Source: Methylopila capsulata
Lineage (GTDB): Bacteria; Pseudomonadota; Alphaproteobacteria; Rhizobiales; Methylopilaceae
DNA: 64,000 bases
Direction: 5' to 3'
Assembly: GCF_016907975.1 (NCBI RefSeq)
Contig: NZ_JAFBCY010000001.1
Coordinates: 930,001 to 994,000, forward strand
The position numbers and the translations under genes were made by a program. This document shows positions 1 through 8,288 of this stretch, piece after piece. The notes beneath the pieces are model-generated. The model saw only the letters and a program-made list of their open reading frames with translations, was not told where the DNA came from and did no database searches. How positions within the stretch are numbered: the stretch's first letter is position 1; the number at the start of each line of letters is the position of its first letter.

Positions 1-492
1 AACACGCCCGACACCAAGCCGAACGGCGGGATCGTCGGCGCCTACGCCGGCTACAACTACCAGTTCGACGGTTCGCCCGTCGTCGTCGGCGTCGAGACCG
101 ACTTCAACTACGATGGCGGCGACGACCGCAAGAGCGGCGTGCGCACGACCATCCGCACCGACAAGAAGTGGAACGGCGCGACCCGCGCCCGCGTCGGCTA
201 CGCCTTCGACAAGTTCCTCGCCTACGGCGCGGGCGGCGTCGCCTACGCCGACCAGAAGGTCTCCGCCTCGAGCGGCGCCGTGGCCGGTCACGACAGCAAG
301 ACCGCCGTCGGCTACACCGTGGGCGTCGGCGCCGAGAGCGCGGTGACGGACAACGTCACGGCGCGCGTCGAGTACCGCTACACCGACTACGGCAGCGACA
401 AGTTCAACATCGCCGGCACGAAGGTGAAGAGCTCCACCACCGAGAACCGCCTGATGGGCGGCGTGGCGTACAAGTTCAACAACATGTGGTGA
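1..492 (+). CDS. Outer-membrane beta-barrel protein, Omp25/Omp31-like (5' end missing)
   Basis: The reading frame is open from the first base, so the N-terminus and signal peptide lie outside the window. The visible 163 residues alternate aromatic/hydrophobic and polar positions as in transmembrane beta-strands, with features typical of the Omp25/Omp31/RopB family: GAYAGYNYQF, TRARVGYAFDKFLAYGAGGVAYAD and VEYRYTDYG. The chain ends in an aromatic residue (FNNMW), as expected for barrel-assembly recognition. It probably serves as a structural outer-membrane protein; a specific substrate cannot be inferred. A strong terminator follows at 529-564. The next gene, at 697, encodes a shorter relative with the same IGYAFDRFMAYG-type strand, so the two look like tandem paralogues. 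Confidence 0.85.
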   Translation, partial: NTPDTKPNGGIVGAYAGYNYQFDGSPVVVGVETDFNYDGGDDRKSGVRTTIRTDKKWNGATRARVGYAFDKFLAYGAGGVAYADQKVSASSGAVAGHDSKTAVGYTVGVGAESAVTDNVTARVEYRYTDYGSDKFNIAGTKVKSSTTENRLMGGVAYKFNNMW

Positions 493-528
493 TCCTGCGC
501 CGCTCCCGCAGCTCGACGGATCTCCGAA

Positions 529-564
529 CCCCCGCGCGATTCCCTCGCGCGGGGGTTTCTTTTT
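529..564 (+). terminator. Rho-independent terminator after the first barrel gene
   Basis: An 11-bp perfect stem (CCCCCGCGCGA at 529-539 pairing with TCGCGCGGGGG at 545-555) with a 5-base loop is followed directly by a T-rich run (556-564). It lies 37 bases after the stop codon at 490-492. Confidence 0.93.
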
Positions 565-696
565 ACGCCGCGCGCCTGTGTTAAGGTTCCGTTGACTCAG
601 GGAAACTTTAGCGGCCGCAGCAAGCTTGCGTTAACCGAAAGGTCGCCTCGCGGAGGTATCCTGACGACGTCGCTGTCGCACCCGGATCCCCCGCCG

Positions 697-1281
697 ATGC
701 TGCTCCGCCTGCTGCCCCTGCCCGCGCTGATCGTTCTCGCCGGCGCGTCCCACGCCCTGGCGGCGGACGCTGCGACGGCGGCTGCGGGTCCCCCGGCGTT
801 CGATTGGAGCGGGCCGCGGGCGGGGATCTTCGCAGGCTACGGATCGCTCGGCGGCCGCGGCGCGCTCACAGGCGCATCGGTCGGCTACGACTGGCGCTTC
901 GACGACGTGGTCGTCGGCGTCGATGGCGGCCTGCTCGCGAGCGACATGGACACGCGCCGCGACGGCGGGCGCTACGAGGTCGAGGCGGCCGGCGAGATTC
1001 GCGCGCGCATCGGCTACGCCTTCGACCGATTCATGGCCTACGGAACGGTGGGCGCCGCCTTCGCCGCGACCGACTACGTCCGGGCCGGACGCCGCGACAG
1101 CGCGTTGCAGGCGGGCTGGCTCGTCGGAGCCGGCGTCGAGGTGCGGCTGTTCGACCGGCTCTCCGCCACCGCGGAGTACGTCTACGTCGATCTCGACCGG
1201 AAAACCTTCAACGCAGGCGGCGACGTCGGCGTCGACCCCTCGGGCGGCCAGGTGCGGGTCGGCCTGAACTACCGGTTCTAG
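697..1281 (+). CDS. Outer-membrane beta-barrel protein, Omp25/31-like paralogue
   Basis: About 194 residues. The ATG at 697 gives a clean signal peptide (MLLRLLPLPALIVLAGASHA, then LAADA), so longer in-frame extensions are not favoured. A GGAGG at 652-656 is too far upstream to serve this ATG, so the ribosome-binding site is unclear. The mature part is made of short amphipathic strands, including GYDWRFDDVVVGVDGG, IGYAFDRFMAYGTVG and ATAEYVYVDLD, and ends GLNYRF with the C-terminal Phe typical of outer-membrane barrels. It is likely a small 8-strand barrel related to the upstream gene. Its stop codon overlaps by 4 bases the stop of the convergent egtD. Confidence 0.8.
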   Translation: MLLRLLPLPALIVLAGASHALAADAATAAAGPPAFDWSGPRAGIFAGYGSLGGRGALTGASVGYDWRFDDVVVGVDGGLLASDMDTRRDGGRYEVEAAGEIRARIGYAFDRFMAYGTVGAAFAATDYVRAGRRDSALQAGWLVGAGVEVRLFDRLSATAEYVYVDLDRKTFNAGGDVGVDPSGGQVRVGLNYRF

Positions 1282-2237
1282 GCCGCCCGCTTCAGCCCAA
1301 CGACGGCGAACAGCCCGTCCGCGTCGCGCCACACCTCGCCCGCGCGCCAGCCCGCCTCCGCGGCGAGCGCCACGAAGGCGTCGACGCCATACTTGCGCGA
1401 GCTTTCGGTGTGGATCGTCTCACCCTCCGCAAAAGCGATCTCGCGTCCGGCGACCGCCACGACCTGCGGCGCGAGGCTCCTGATGTGCATCTCGATCGCC
1501 TGCTCCTCCGCGTTCCAGCGCGCCTCGTGGGCGAAGCGCGCGGGGTCGAAGGTTCCGTCGAGTTCGCGGTTGATGCGGACGAGCAGGTTCAGGTTGAACG
1601 CCGCCGTCACGCCGGCGGCGTCGTCATAAGCCGGAACCAGCCGGTCGAGCGGCTTCACCAGATCGACGCCCACGACCGCGCGGCCGGCGTCGCCGACATG
1701 GGCGCCGACCTGGGCGAGGAAGGCCACCGCCTGGGCCGGCGAGAGGTTGCCGATGGTGGAGCCCGGGAAGAAGCCGATGCGGCGGTTGAGCCGTGGCAGG
1801 TCCGACGGCAGGTCGAAATCGTCGGTGAAATCGGCGACCACCGGGCGGATTTCGAGCCACGGAAACCGCTGCTCGAGCCGCTCGGCGGAGAGCGCGAGAA
1901 AATCGCCGGCGATGTCGACGGGCACGTAGCTCGCCGGGTTGTCGAGCGCCGCCAGGACGATCTCCGTCTTCACGCCCGCGCCCGCGCCATACTCGATCAG
2001 CGTCGCGCGCGGCCCGCAGAAGGCCGCGATGGCCTCCGCCTCGGCCCGGAGGATCGCGGTCTCGGTCCGCGTCGGATAGTACTCGGGAAGCTGCGTGATC
2101 TCCTCGAACAGCTCGGAGCCGCGGTCGTCGTAGAGCCACCGGCTCGGCAGCGTCTTGGCGGGTTTGGACAGCCCCTCCAGCACGTCGGCGCGAAACGCCT
2201 CGCGCTGGGCGGCCTGCAGCGGCGCGCGATCCAGCAT
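1278..2237 (-). CDS. egtD: L-histidine N-alpha-methyltransferase (EgtD)
   Basis: 319 residues, the usual EgtD length. EgtD trimethylates histidine with S-adenosylmethionine to give hercynine, the first step of ergothioneine synthesis. The N-terminus carries the family pattern LPSRWLYDDRGSELFEEIT and LPEYYPTRTE. The SAM-binding loop reads LIEYGAGAGVKTEIVL, and YVPVDIA and FFPGSTIGNL follow in the expected order. The ATG overlaps the egtB stop (ATGA), so the genes are translationally coupled with egtB first. No egtA, egtC or egtE is present in the window, so the final C-S lyase step must be encoded elsewhere. Confidence 0.95.
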   Translation of the reverse strand: MLDRAPLQAAQREAFRADVLEGLSKPAKTLPSRWLYDDRGSELFEEITQLPEYYPTRTETAILRAEAEAIAAFCGPRATLIEYGAGAGVKTEIVLAALDNPASYVPVDIAGDFLALSAERLEQRFPWLEIRPVVADFTDDFDLPSDLPRLNRRIGFFPGSTIGNLSPAQAVAFLAQVGAHVGDAGRAVVGVDLVKPLDRLVPAYDDAAGVTAAFNLNLLVRINRELDGTFDPARFAHEARWNAEEQAIEMHIRSLAPQVVAVAGREIAFAEGETIHTESSRKYGVDAFVALAAEAGWRAGEVWRDADGLFAVVGLKRAA

Positions 2238-3502
2238 CAGATGTCCTCAGCCAGGCGAAGACCCGAGAACTGCCAGCGTTTGTCGGGTGGGAAGAAGTTG
2301 CGGTAGGTCGCCCGCGCATGCTCCGGCGGCGTCGCGACCGACGAGCCGCGCAGCACGAACTGCCCGCACATGAACTTGCCGTTGTACTCGCCCACCGCGC
2401 CCTCGGCCGGCTTGAAGCGGGGATAGGGCGTGAAGGGGCTGCGGGTCCATTGCCAGACCTCGCCGAACATCTGCTTGAGTCCCGGCTCGCCCGACGCCGG
2501 CCGCGGCCGGAGCCGTCGCGGGTCGGACGAGGGCGCGATCGAAAGCGACGCGGCGGCATGCTCCCATTCCGCTTCGCTCGGCAGGCGCTTGCCGGCCCAG
2601 GTCGCGAAGGCGTCGGCCTCGAAGTAGCTGACGTGGGTCACGGGGGCGGCGGGGTCGATCGGCTGAATGCCGCGCAGGGTCATCGACCGCCAGCCGCTGT
2701 CGCCCTCCTCCCAGTAGAACGGCGCGGCCCAGCCATGTTCGAGAATCTGCGCCCAGCCGTCGGCGAGCCACAGCAGCGGATCGCGGTAGCCGCCTTCCGC
2801 CATGAACTCCAGCCATTCGCCGTTCGTGACCAGCCGGTCCGCCAGCCGGAACGGCTCCAGCAGCGCGCGGTGGCGCGGCCCCTCGCAGTCGAAGGAGAAG
2901 CCGCGGCCGTCATGGCCGATCTCGACGATCCCGCCGTCGAACGAGATCCAGTCCGCCGGCGCCGCCTCCTGAACCGCCTCCGGCGCCGAGCCGTCGCGGT
3001 AGGCGGGGCGCACGGGGCTCTGGGCGAACAGGTGCAGGATGTCGGTGAGCAGAAGCTCCTGATGCTGCTGCTCATGATGGCAGCCCAACTCGACGAGTTC
3101 TTCCGCCGCGGGGTCGGCGTCGCCGTCGAGGAGCCCCTCGATCGCGGCGTCCACATGCGCCCGGTAGGCCATGATCTCGTCGAGCGACGGGCGCGTGATC
3201 ATGCCGCGCTTGGGGCGGGGCTGCCGGGCGCCGATGGTCTCGTAGTACGAGTTGAACAGGAAGTTGAAGCGCGCGTCGAAGACGGCGTAGTCCGCTGCGA
3301 AACGCTTCAGCACCATGGTCTCGAAGAACCAGGTGGTGTGCGCCAGGTGCCATTTGGCCGGGCTCGCGTCCGCCATCGACTGGACGGTCGCGTCCGCGTC
3401 GCTCAACGGAGACGCCAGCCGGCGGCTGTGGTCGCGAACGCTCGCATAGCGCTCGTGCACGGCCGAGCGGGCCGCTTGGGCCCGCGCCTCGCTCAAAGCC
3501 AT
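2237..3502 (-). CDS. egtB: Ergothioneine biosynthesis sulfoxide synthase (EgtB)
   Basis: 421 residues. EgtB is a non-haem iron enzyme that joins hercynine to a thiol donor (cysteine or gamma-glutamylcysteine) using oxygen. Residues 1-150 form the DinB-like iron-binding domain, with candidate ligands in WHLAHTTWFFE (H52/H55) and the H-x3-H of CHHEQQHQELL (H143, H147). Residues about 165-421 form the FGE-sulfatase-like domain (VTHVSYFEADAFATWAGKRLPSEAEWEHA; GEVWQWTRSPFTPYP; FVLRGSSVATP; YRNFFPPDKRWQFSGLRLA). It is the first gene of the egtBD operon and is preceded by a sigma-EcfG-like promoter at 3553-3578. The thiol donor specificity cannot be told from the sequence by eye. Confidence 0.95.
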   Translation of the reverse strand: MALSEARAQAARSAVHERYASVRDHSRRLASPLSDADATVQSMADASPAKWHLAHTTWFFETMVLKRFAADYAVFDARFNFLFNSYYETIGARQPRPKRGMITRPSLDEIMAYRAHVDAAIEGLLDGDADPAAEELVELGCHHEQQHQELLLTDILHLFAQSPVRPAYRDGSAPEAVQEAAPADWISFDGGIVEIGHDGRGFSFDCEGPRHRALLEPFRLADRLVTNGEWLEFMAEGGYRDPLLWLADGWAQILEHGWAAPFYWEEGDSGWRSMTLRGIQPIDPAAPVTHVSYFEADAFATWAGKRLPSEAEWEHAAASLSIAPSSDPRRLRPRPASGEPGLKQMFGEVWQWTRSPFTPYPRFKPAEGAVGEYNGKFMCGQFVLRGSSVATPPEHARATYRNFFPPDKRWQFSGLRLAEDI

Positions 3503-3552
3503 GAAGTCCTCTCGATCCTCGCCGATCGCGATCGTCGCCGCGTTTCCGTCAG

Positions 3553-3578
3553 AACGACTCCGCCCGCCGTGTCGTTCC
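3553..3578 (-). promoter_or_regulatory. Sigma-EcfG-type promoter upstream of egtBD
   Basis: On the minus strand GGAAC (3578-3574) is followed after exactly 17 bases by CGTT (3556-3553), an exact match to the alphaproteobacterial general-stress consensus GGAAC-N16/17-CGTT. Transcription would start near 3546, about 44 bases before the egtB ATG. The rest of 3503-3722 shows no gene. Confidence 0.6.
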
Positions 3579-3722
3579 TTCGTCTACGGATGGAAAGCCC
3601 GGCGGATTACGCTGGCAAGCGAGGTTTCCATTGTAACGAGAGACTGATCAGCGTCCGTCCGCACCCGGACGAGCGCTCCGGGACGAAACCGCCAGGACGC
3701 GACCCGGATACGACCTCAGCCT

Positions 3723-3871
3723 TCGTGTCCCGGCCCTGAGCCGGGACCCAGACCCCCTGCGGTTTTAGACCAAGGCCCAACGACGCCGAGGGATCAGGTC
3801 GGCGACGTCGGGCTTCTGGGTCCCGGCTCAAGGCCGGGACACGAGGGCGGGCCTGTGCAGGCCGGGACACG
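3723..3871. repeat. Intergenic palindromic element
   Basis: Two 30-base arms (3723-3752 and 3815-3844) are inverted copies with one mismatch. Each arm contains a smaller internal hairpin (CCCGGCCCTGAGCCGGG type). A 13-base piece of the right arm, GGCCGGGACACGA, is repeated directly at 3859-3871. It fills the gap between egtB and ppdK and has no coding potential. It belongs to the general class of mobile palindromic elements seen elsewhere in the window, but its arm sequence differs from those copies. Confidence 0.85.
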
Positions 3872-3926
3872 ACCGGCGGAGACGTGCGCCGCGGGCCGTA
3901 CCGGGCGGAGCCGCCCGCAGGGGCAG

Positions 3927-6620
3927 TTACGCCACGGCGGCCTTTTTGGTCGCGGCCTTCTTCGCCTTCAGTGCGGCCTGGGCCGCGGCGAGGCGGGCGA
4001 TCGGCACGCGGTAGGGAGAGCAGGAGACGTAATCGAGCCCGATCTCCTCGCAGAAGGCGATGGAGGCGGGATCGCCGCCGTGCTCGCCACAGATGCCGAG
4101 CTTGATCTTGGGCCGCACGGCGCGGCCGCGCTCGACGCCGAGAACCACGAGTTCGCCGACGCCCTCGCGGTCGATCGTCACGAACGGGTCGGACGGCAGC
4201 AGGTGCTTGTCGGTGTAGTGCTTCAGGAAGGTCGCCGCGTCGTCGCGGCTGATGCCGAGCGCGGTCTGCGTCAGGTCGTTGGTGCCGAAGGAGAAGAACT
4301 CCGCGGTCTCGGCGATCTCGTCCGCCTTCAGGCAGGCGCGCGGCAGCTCGATCATGGTGCCGACCTGGTAGACGAGCTTTTCGCCGGTCTCCTCTTCGAC
4401 CAGCTTCGCGACGGCGTCGATGCGCGCCTTCACGAAGTCGAAGTCCGGGCGGCCCATGACGAGCGGCACCATCACCTCGGGCGTCACGGGCGCGCCGGTG
4501 GACTTGGCGGCCTCGATGGCGGCCTCAAAGATGGCGCGCGCCTGCATCTCGGCGATCTCGGGGTAGGCGATCGCCAGACGGCAGCCACGGAAGCCGAGCA
4601 TCGGGTTGAACTCCGACAGCTCGGCGGCCCGGGCGCGCAGCTTCTCGACGTCGACCCCCATGGCGGCGGAGACCTCCGCCATGTCCTTCTCGGTGTGCGG
4701 CAGGAACTCGTGCAGCGGCGGGTCGAGCAGGCGGATCGTGACGGGCAGGCCCTTCATGATCTCGAACAGCGCGACGAAGTCGGCGCGCTGGAACGGCAGC
4801 AGCTGGCCGAGCGCCTTGCGGCGGCCGGCCTCGTCGTCGGCGAGGATCATCTCGCGCACCGAGACGATGCGGCTCTCGTCGAAGAACATGTGCTCGGTGC
4901 GGGAGAGGCCGATGCCCTCGGCCCCGAAGCGGCGCGCGGCGCGCGCGTCGTCCGGCGTCTCGGCGTTGGCGCGCACGCCCATGCGGCGCACCTCGTCGGC
5001 CCAGCGCATCAGCGTCGCGAAATCGCCGGAAAGCTCCGGCTGCACCATGGCGACGGCGCCCTCGAGCACCTGGCCCGTGGAGCCGTCGATGGTGACGACG
5101 TCGCCGGCCTTGAACACGCGGCCGGTGACGGTGAGTGTGCCGGACTTCTCGTCGATGCGGAGCATGCCCGCGCCCGAAACGCAGGGCTTGCCCATGCCGC
5201 GGGCGACCACCGCCGCGTGGCTCGTCATGCCGCCGCGGGTGGTGAGGATGCCCTCCGAGACGTGCATGCCGTGGATGTCTTCCGGCGAGGTCTCGGTGCG
5301 GGCGAGGATGACTTTCTTGCCGGCCGCGACCGCGACCTCGGCGTCTTCGGACGAGAACACCAGCTCGCCCTGCGCGGCGCCGGGCGAGGCCGGCAGGCCG
5401 GTCGCGATCACCTTGCGCTCGGCCTTGGGATCGATTGTCGGATGGAGCAGCTGGTCGAGCGACGGCGGATCGATGCGCGCCACGGCCTCGTCGCGGGTGA
5501 TCAAGCCTTCGCTCGCCAGATCGACTGCGATCTTGAGGGCGGCCTTGGCGGTGCGCTTGCCGTTGCGGGCCTGCAGCATCCACAGCTTGCCGCGCTCGAC
5601 CGTGAACTCGAGGTCCTGCATGTCGCGGTAGTGCTTCTCGAGCACGTTGGACACGCGGACGAACTCGGTGAAGACCTCCGGCAGCCGCTTTTCGAGCGAC
5701 GGCGCCGCGACATTGCCCTCGATGCGCGAGGCCTCGGTGATCGGCTGCGGGGTGCGGATGCCGGCGACGACGTCCTCGCCCTGCGCGTTCACCAGGAACT
5801 CGCCGTAGAGGCGGTTCTCGCCGGTGGAAGGGTTGCGGGTGAAGGCGACGCCGGTGGCCGAGGTGTCGCCCATGTTGCCGAACACCATGGCCTGGACGTT
5901 GACCGCCGTGCCCCAGCTCTCGGGAATGTCGTTGAGCCTGCGGTAGGTGATGGCGCGGGCGTTCATCCACGACGAGAACACGGCGCCGATCGCGCCCCAG
6001 AGCTGGTCGCGCGGGTCCTGCGGGAAGGGCTCGCCGGTCTCCTTCAGCACCTTCGCCTTGTAGGAGGCGACCAGGGCGAGGAGATCGTCGGCGGTGAGGT
6101 CGGTGTCCTCGACGACGCCCTTCTTCTCCTTCGCGGTCTCGAGGATGTCCTCGAAGGAGTGATGGCCGACGCCGAGCACGACGTTCGAATACATCTGGAT
6201 GAAGCGGCGGTAGCTGTCGTAGGCGAAGCGCGGATTGCCCGAGCCCTCGGCCAGGCCCGCGACCGTCTGGTCGTTGAGGCCGAGGTTGAGGATCGTGTCC
6301 ATCATGCCCGGCATCGAGGCGCGCGAGCCGGAGCGGACGGAGACCAGCAGCGGGTTCACGGCGTCGCCGAAGACGCGGCCGGTGATCGCCTGGATGTGGT
6401 CGAGGCCTGCGTCGACCTGCGCCTGCAGCTCGGTGGGATAGCTCCGCCCATTGGCGTAATAATGGGTGCAGACTTCGGTGGTGACGGTGAATCCAGGCGG
6501 CACAGGGAGCCCGAGGTTCGCCATCTCGGCGAGGTTCGCTCCCTTGCCGCCGAGCAGCTCACGCAGCTCGGCGCGGCCTTCCGCACGTCCGTCGCCGAAG
6601 GTCAGCACCCACTTCGTCAT
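3927..6620 (-). CDS. ppdK: Pyruvate, phosphate dikinase
   Basis: 897 residues, full length for PPDK. The enzyme interconverts pyruvate, ATP and phosphate with phosphoenolpyruvate, AMP and pyrophosphate. The N-terminal nucleotide-binding domain starts MTKWVLTFGDG and contains LLGGKGANLAEMANLGLPVPPGFT. The swivelling phosphohistidine domain carries GGMTSHAAVVARGMGKPCVSG, with catalytic His468. The C-terminal barrel contains GTNDLTQTALGISRDD and LGICGEHGGDP with the catalytic Cys. The last 15 residues are an Ala/Lys-rich tail (KAKKAATKKAAVA) beyond the core. It is a single-gene unit, divergent from mntH. Confidence 0.97.
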   Translation of the reverse strand: MTKWVLTFGDGRAEGRAELRELLGGKGANLAEMANLGLPVPPGFTVTTEVCTHYYANGRSYPTELQAQVDAGLDHIQAITGRVFGDAVNPLLVSVRSGSRASMPGMMDTILNLGLNDQTVAGLAEGSGNPRFAYDSYRRFIQMYSNVVLGVGHHSFEDILETAKEKKGVVEDTDLTADDLLALVASYKAKVLKETGEPFPQDPRDQLWGAIGAVFSSWMNARAITYRRLNDIPESWGTAVNVQAMVFGNMGDTSATGVAFTRNPSTGENRLYGEFLVNAQGEDVVAGIRTPQPITEASRIEGNVAAPSLEKRLPEVFTEFVRVSNVLEKHYRDMQDLEFTVERGKLWMLQARNGKRTAKAALKIAVDLASEGLITRDEAVARIDPPSLDQLLHPTIDPKAERKVIATGLPASPGAAQGELVFSSEDAEVAVAAGKKVILARTETSPEDIHGMHVSEGILTTRGGMTSHAAVVARGMGKPCVSGAGMLRIDEKSGTLTVTGRVFKAGDVVTIDGSTGQVLEGAVAMVQPELSGDFATLMRWADEVRRMGVRANAETPDDARAARRFGAEGIGLSRTEHMFFDESRIVSVREMILADDEAGRRKALGQLLPFQRADFVALFEIMKGLPVTIRLLDPPLHEFLPHTEKDMAEVSAAMGVDVEKLRARAAELSEFNPMLGFRGCRLAIAYPEIAEMQARAIFEAAIEAAKSTGAPVTPEVMVPLVMGRPDFDFVKARIDAVAKLVEEETGEKLVYQVGTMIELPRACLKADEIAETAEFFSFGTNDLTQTALGISRDDAATFLKHYTDKHLLPSDPFVTIDREGVGELVVLGVERGRAVRPKIKLGICGEHGGDPASIAFCEEIGLDYVSCSPYRVPIARLAAAQAALKAKKAATKKAAVA

Positions 6621-6861
6621 GCGTCGTTCTCCGCGTATCCGCCGGGTCCCCCGAGGGCCATTTAGGGCCCCTGTCCGCCCGGCATTAGGGACCTTGCACG
6701 CCTTTCGTTCAATGGCAAGTTGTCGCAGAGCGATGCTGCGACGCGGCGGCGGCGGAACCTAAAGCCCCCTGGAACGCTCTCTTTCTTGCATGCCAGACGC
6801 CAGCGCTCCTTCGCAGATGCGGAATTGCTTTTGCGAACCACTTGCACAGGAGGTTGTTGCA

Positions 6862-6874
6862 AACGATTATCGTT
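6862..6874. promoter_or_regulatory. Fur/Mur-type operator candidate in front of mntH
   Basis: AACGATTATCGTT is a perfect 6-1-6 palindrome 38 bases before the mntH ATG. Its AT-rich GAT-T-ATC core resembles Fur-family boxes. In alphaproteobacteria mntH is commonly repressed by the manganese-sensing Fur homologue Mur. That link is inference from position and symmetry. The wider gap 6621-6912 holds no gene. Confidence 0.4.
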
Positions 6875-6912
6875 CTTGGCTGCCGTAGTTCCCTGCCAGC
6901 GAGTCCGTCCCG

Positions 6913-8265
6913 ATGACCGAACTGACCGAGCGTCTGCCCGACTCTCCCTTCTCCGGATGGCGCGGCCGCCCGGGCGAGGCGTCGCTTGCGGAGGTCAACG
7001 GCTCGGTCGGCGTGCGCGGGCGCACCCCGCTGCGGCGCTTCCTCGCCTTCGTGGGGCCGGGCTACCTCGTGGCGGTCGGCTACATGGACCCCGGCAATTG
7101 GGCGACCTCGCTCGCGGGCGGCTCCCAGTTCGGCTACGCGCTGATGGCGGTGGTCGTGCTGTCGAGCCTGATGGCGATGCTGCTGCAGGCGCTGTGCGCC
7201 AGGCTTGGCGTCGGCGCGGGCCGCGACCTCGCCCAGGCCTGCCGCGACGCCTTTCCGAAGCCCGTGGCCTTCGCGCTGTGGATCCTGGCGGAGGCCGCGA
7301 TCTGCGCCACCGACCTCGCCGAGGTCATCGGCACCGCGATCGGCCTCAACCTGCTGTTCGGCATCCCGCTCGAGATCGGCGTGGTGCTCACCGCGCTCGA
7401 CGTGTTCCTCGTGCTGCTGCTGCAGCGGGTCGGCTTCCGCTGGATCGAGGCCTTCGTCATCGGCCTGCTGTTCGTGATCGCCGCCTGTTTCGCGGTGCAG
7501 CTCGCGATGGCCGATCCGGACTTCGGCGCGATCATCCGCGGCCTCGCGCCGACCACAGAGCTCGTGAAGAACCCGGCGATGCTCTACATCGCCCTCGGCA
7601 TCGTCGGGGCGACGGTGATGCCGCACAATCTCTACCTGCACTCCTCCGTGGTGCAGACCCGCGGCTACGAGCGCACCGACGCCGGCAAGCGCGAGGCGAT
7701 CCGCTACGCGACGACGGACTCGACCATCGCGCTGGTCTTCGCCTTCGTCATCAACGCCTCGATCCTGATCCTCGCCGCCGCCGCCTTCCACGCCAACGGC
7801 CGCACCGAAGTGGCGGAGCTCGGGGAGGCGCACACGCTGCTCGGGCCTCTGCTCGGCGGCGCCGTGGCCGCGACCGCCTTTGGCGTCGCCCTGCTCTGTT
7901 GCGGCCTGAACTCGACCATCACCGCGACGCTCGCGGGCCAGGTGGTGATGGAGGGCTTCCTGCGCATCCGGCTCGCGCCCTGGCTGCGCCGGCTGATCAC
8001 CCGCGCCATCGCGATCACGCCGGCAATCGTCGTGGTGCTGCTCTACGGCGAGAGCGGCACGTCGCAGCTGCTGGTGATGAGCCAGGTGGTGCTGAGCCTG
8101 CAGCTGCCCTTCGCGGTCATCCCGCTGGTATGGTTCACCGCCAGCCGCTCGAAGATGGGCGCCTTCGTCGCGCCGCGCTGGATGAGCGTCGCGGCGGGCG
8201 TCACCGCTGCGATCATCGTCGCGCTCAACATGAAGCTGCTCTACGACTTCGCGAACGGCCTCTGA
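6913..8265 (+). CDS. mntH: Nramp-family manganese (divalent metal) transporter
   Basis: 450 residues, as usual for bacterial MntH, a proton-coupled inner-membrane importer of Mn2+ and to a lesser extent Fe2+. The metal-binding motifs are present: [16 protein letters not shown] in TM1 (residues about 55-70) and [10 protein letters not shown] in TM6 (about 236-245). About eleven hydrophobic segments follow each other through the chain. The first 45 residues are a hydrophilic cytoplasmic tail. No strong Shine-Dalgarno sequence precedes the ATG. The gene is transcribed away from ppdK with a palindromic metal-regulator-like site upstream. Confidence 0.96.
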   Translation: MTELTERLPDSPFSGWRGRPGEASLAEVNGSVGVRGRTPLRRFLAFVGPGYLVAVGYMDPGNWATSLAGGSQFGYALMAVVVLSSLMAMLLQALCARLGVGAGRDLAQACRDAFPKPVAFALWILAEAAICATDLAEVIGTAIGLNLLFGIPLEIGVVLTALDVFLVLLLQRVGFRWIEAFVIGLLFVIAACFAVQLAMADPDFGAIIRGLAPTTELVKNPAMLYIALGIVGATVMPHNLYLHSSVVQTRGYERTDAGKREAIRYATTDSTIALVFAFVINASILILAAAAFHANGRTEVAELGEAHTLLGPLLGGAVAATAFGVALLCCGLNSTITATLAGQVVMEGFLRIRLAPWLRRLITRAIAITPAIVVVLLYGESGTSQLLVMSQVVLSLQLPFAVIPLVWFTASRSKMGAFVAPRWMSVAAGVTAAIIVALNMKLLYDFANGL

Positions 8266-8288
8266 ACTTCAGGACGTCTTTCGAAGCG

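Noticed and set aside
592-696. An upstream start for the second barrel protein
   Set aside because: It would place 35 hydrophilic residues before the signal peptide, which starts cleanly at 697.
3855-6665. A 936-residue frame antisense to ppdK
   Set aside because: Low-complexity mirror of ppdK with no protein family features.
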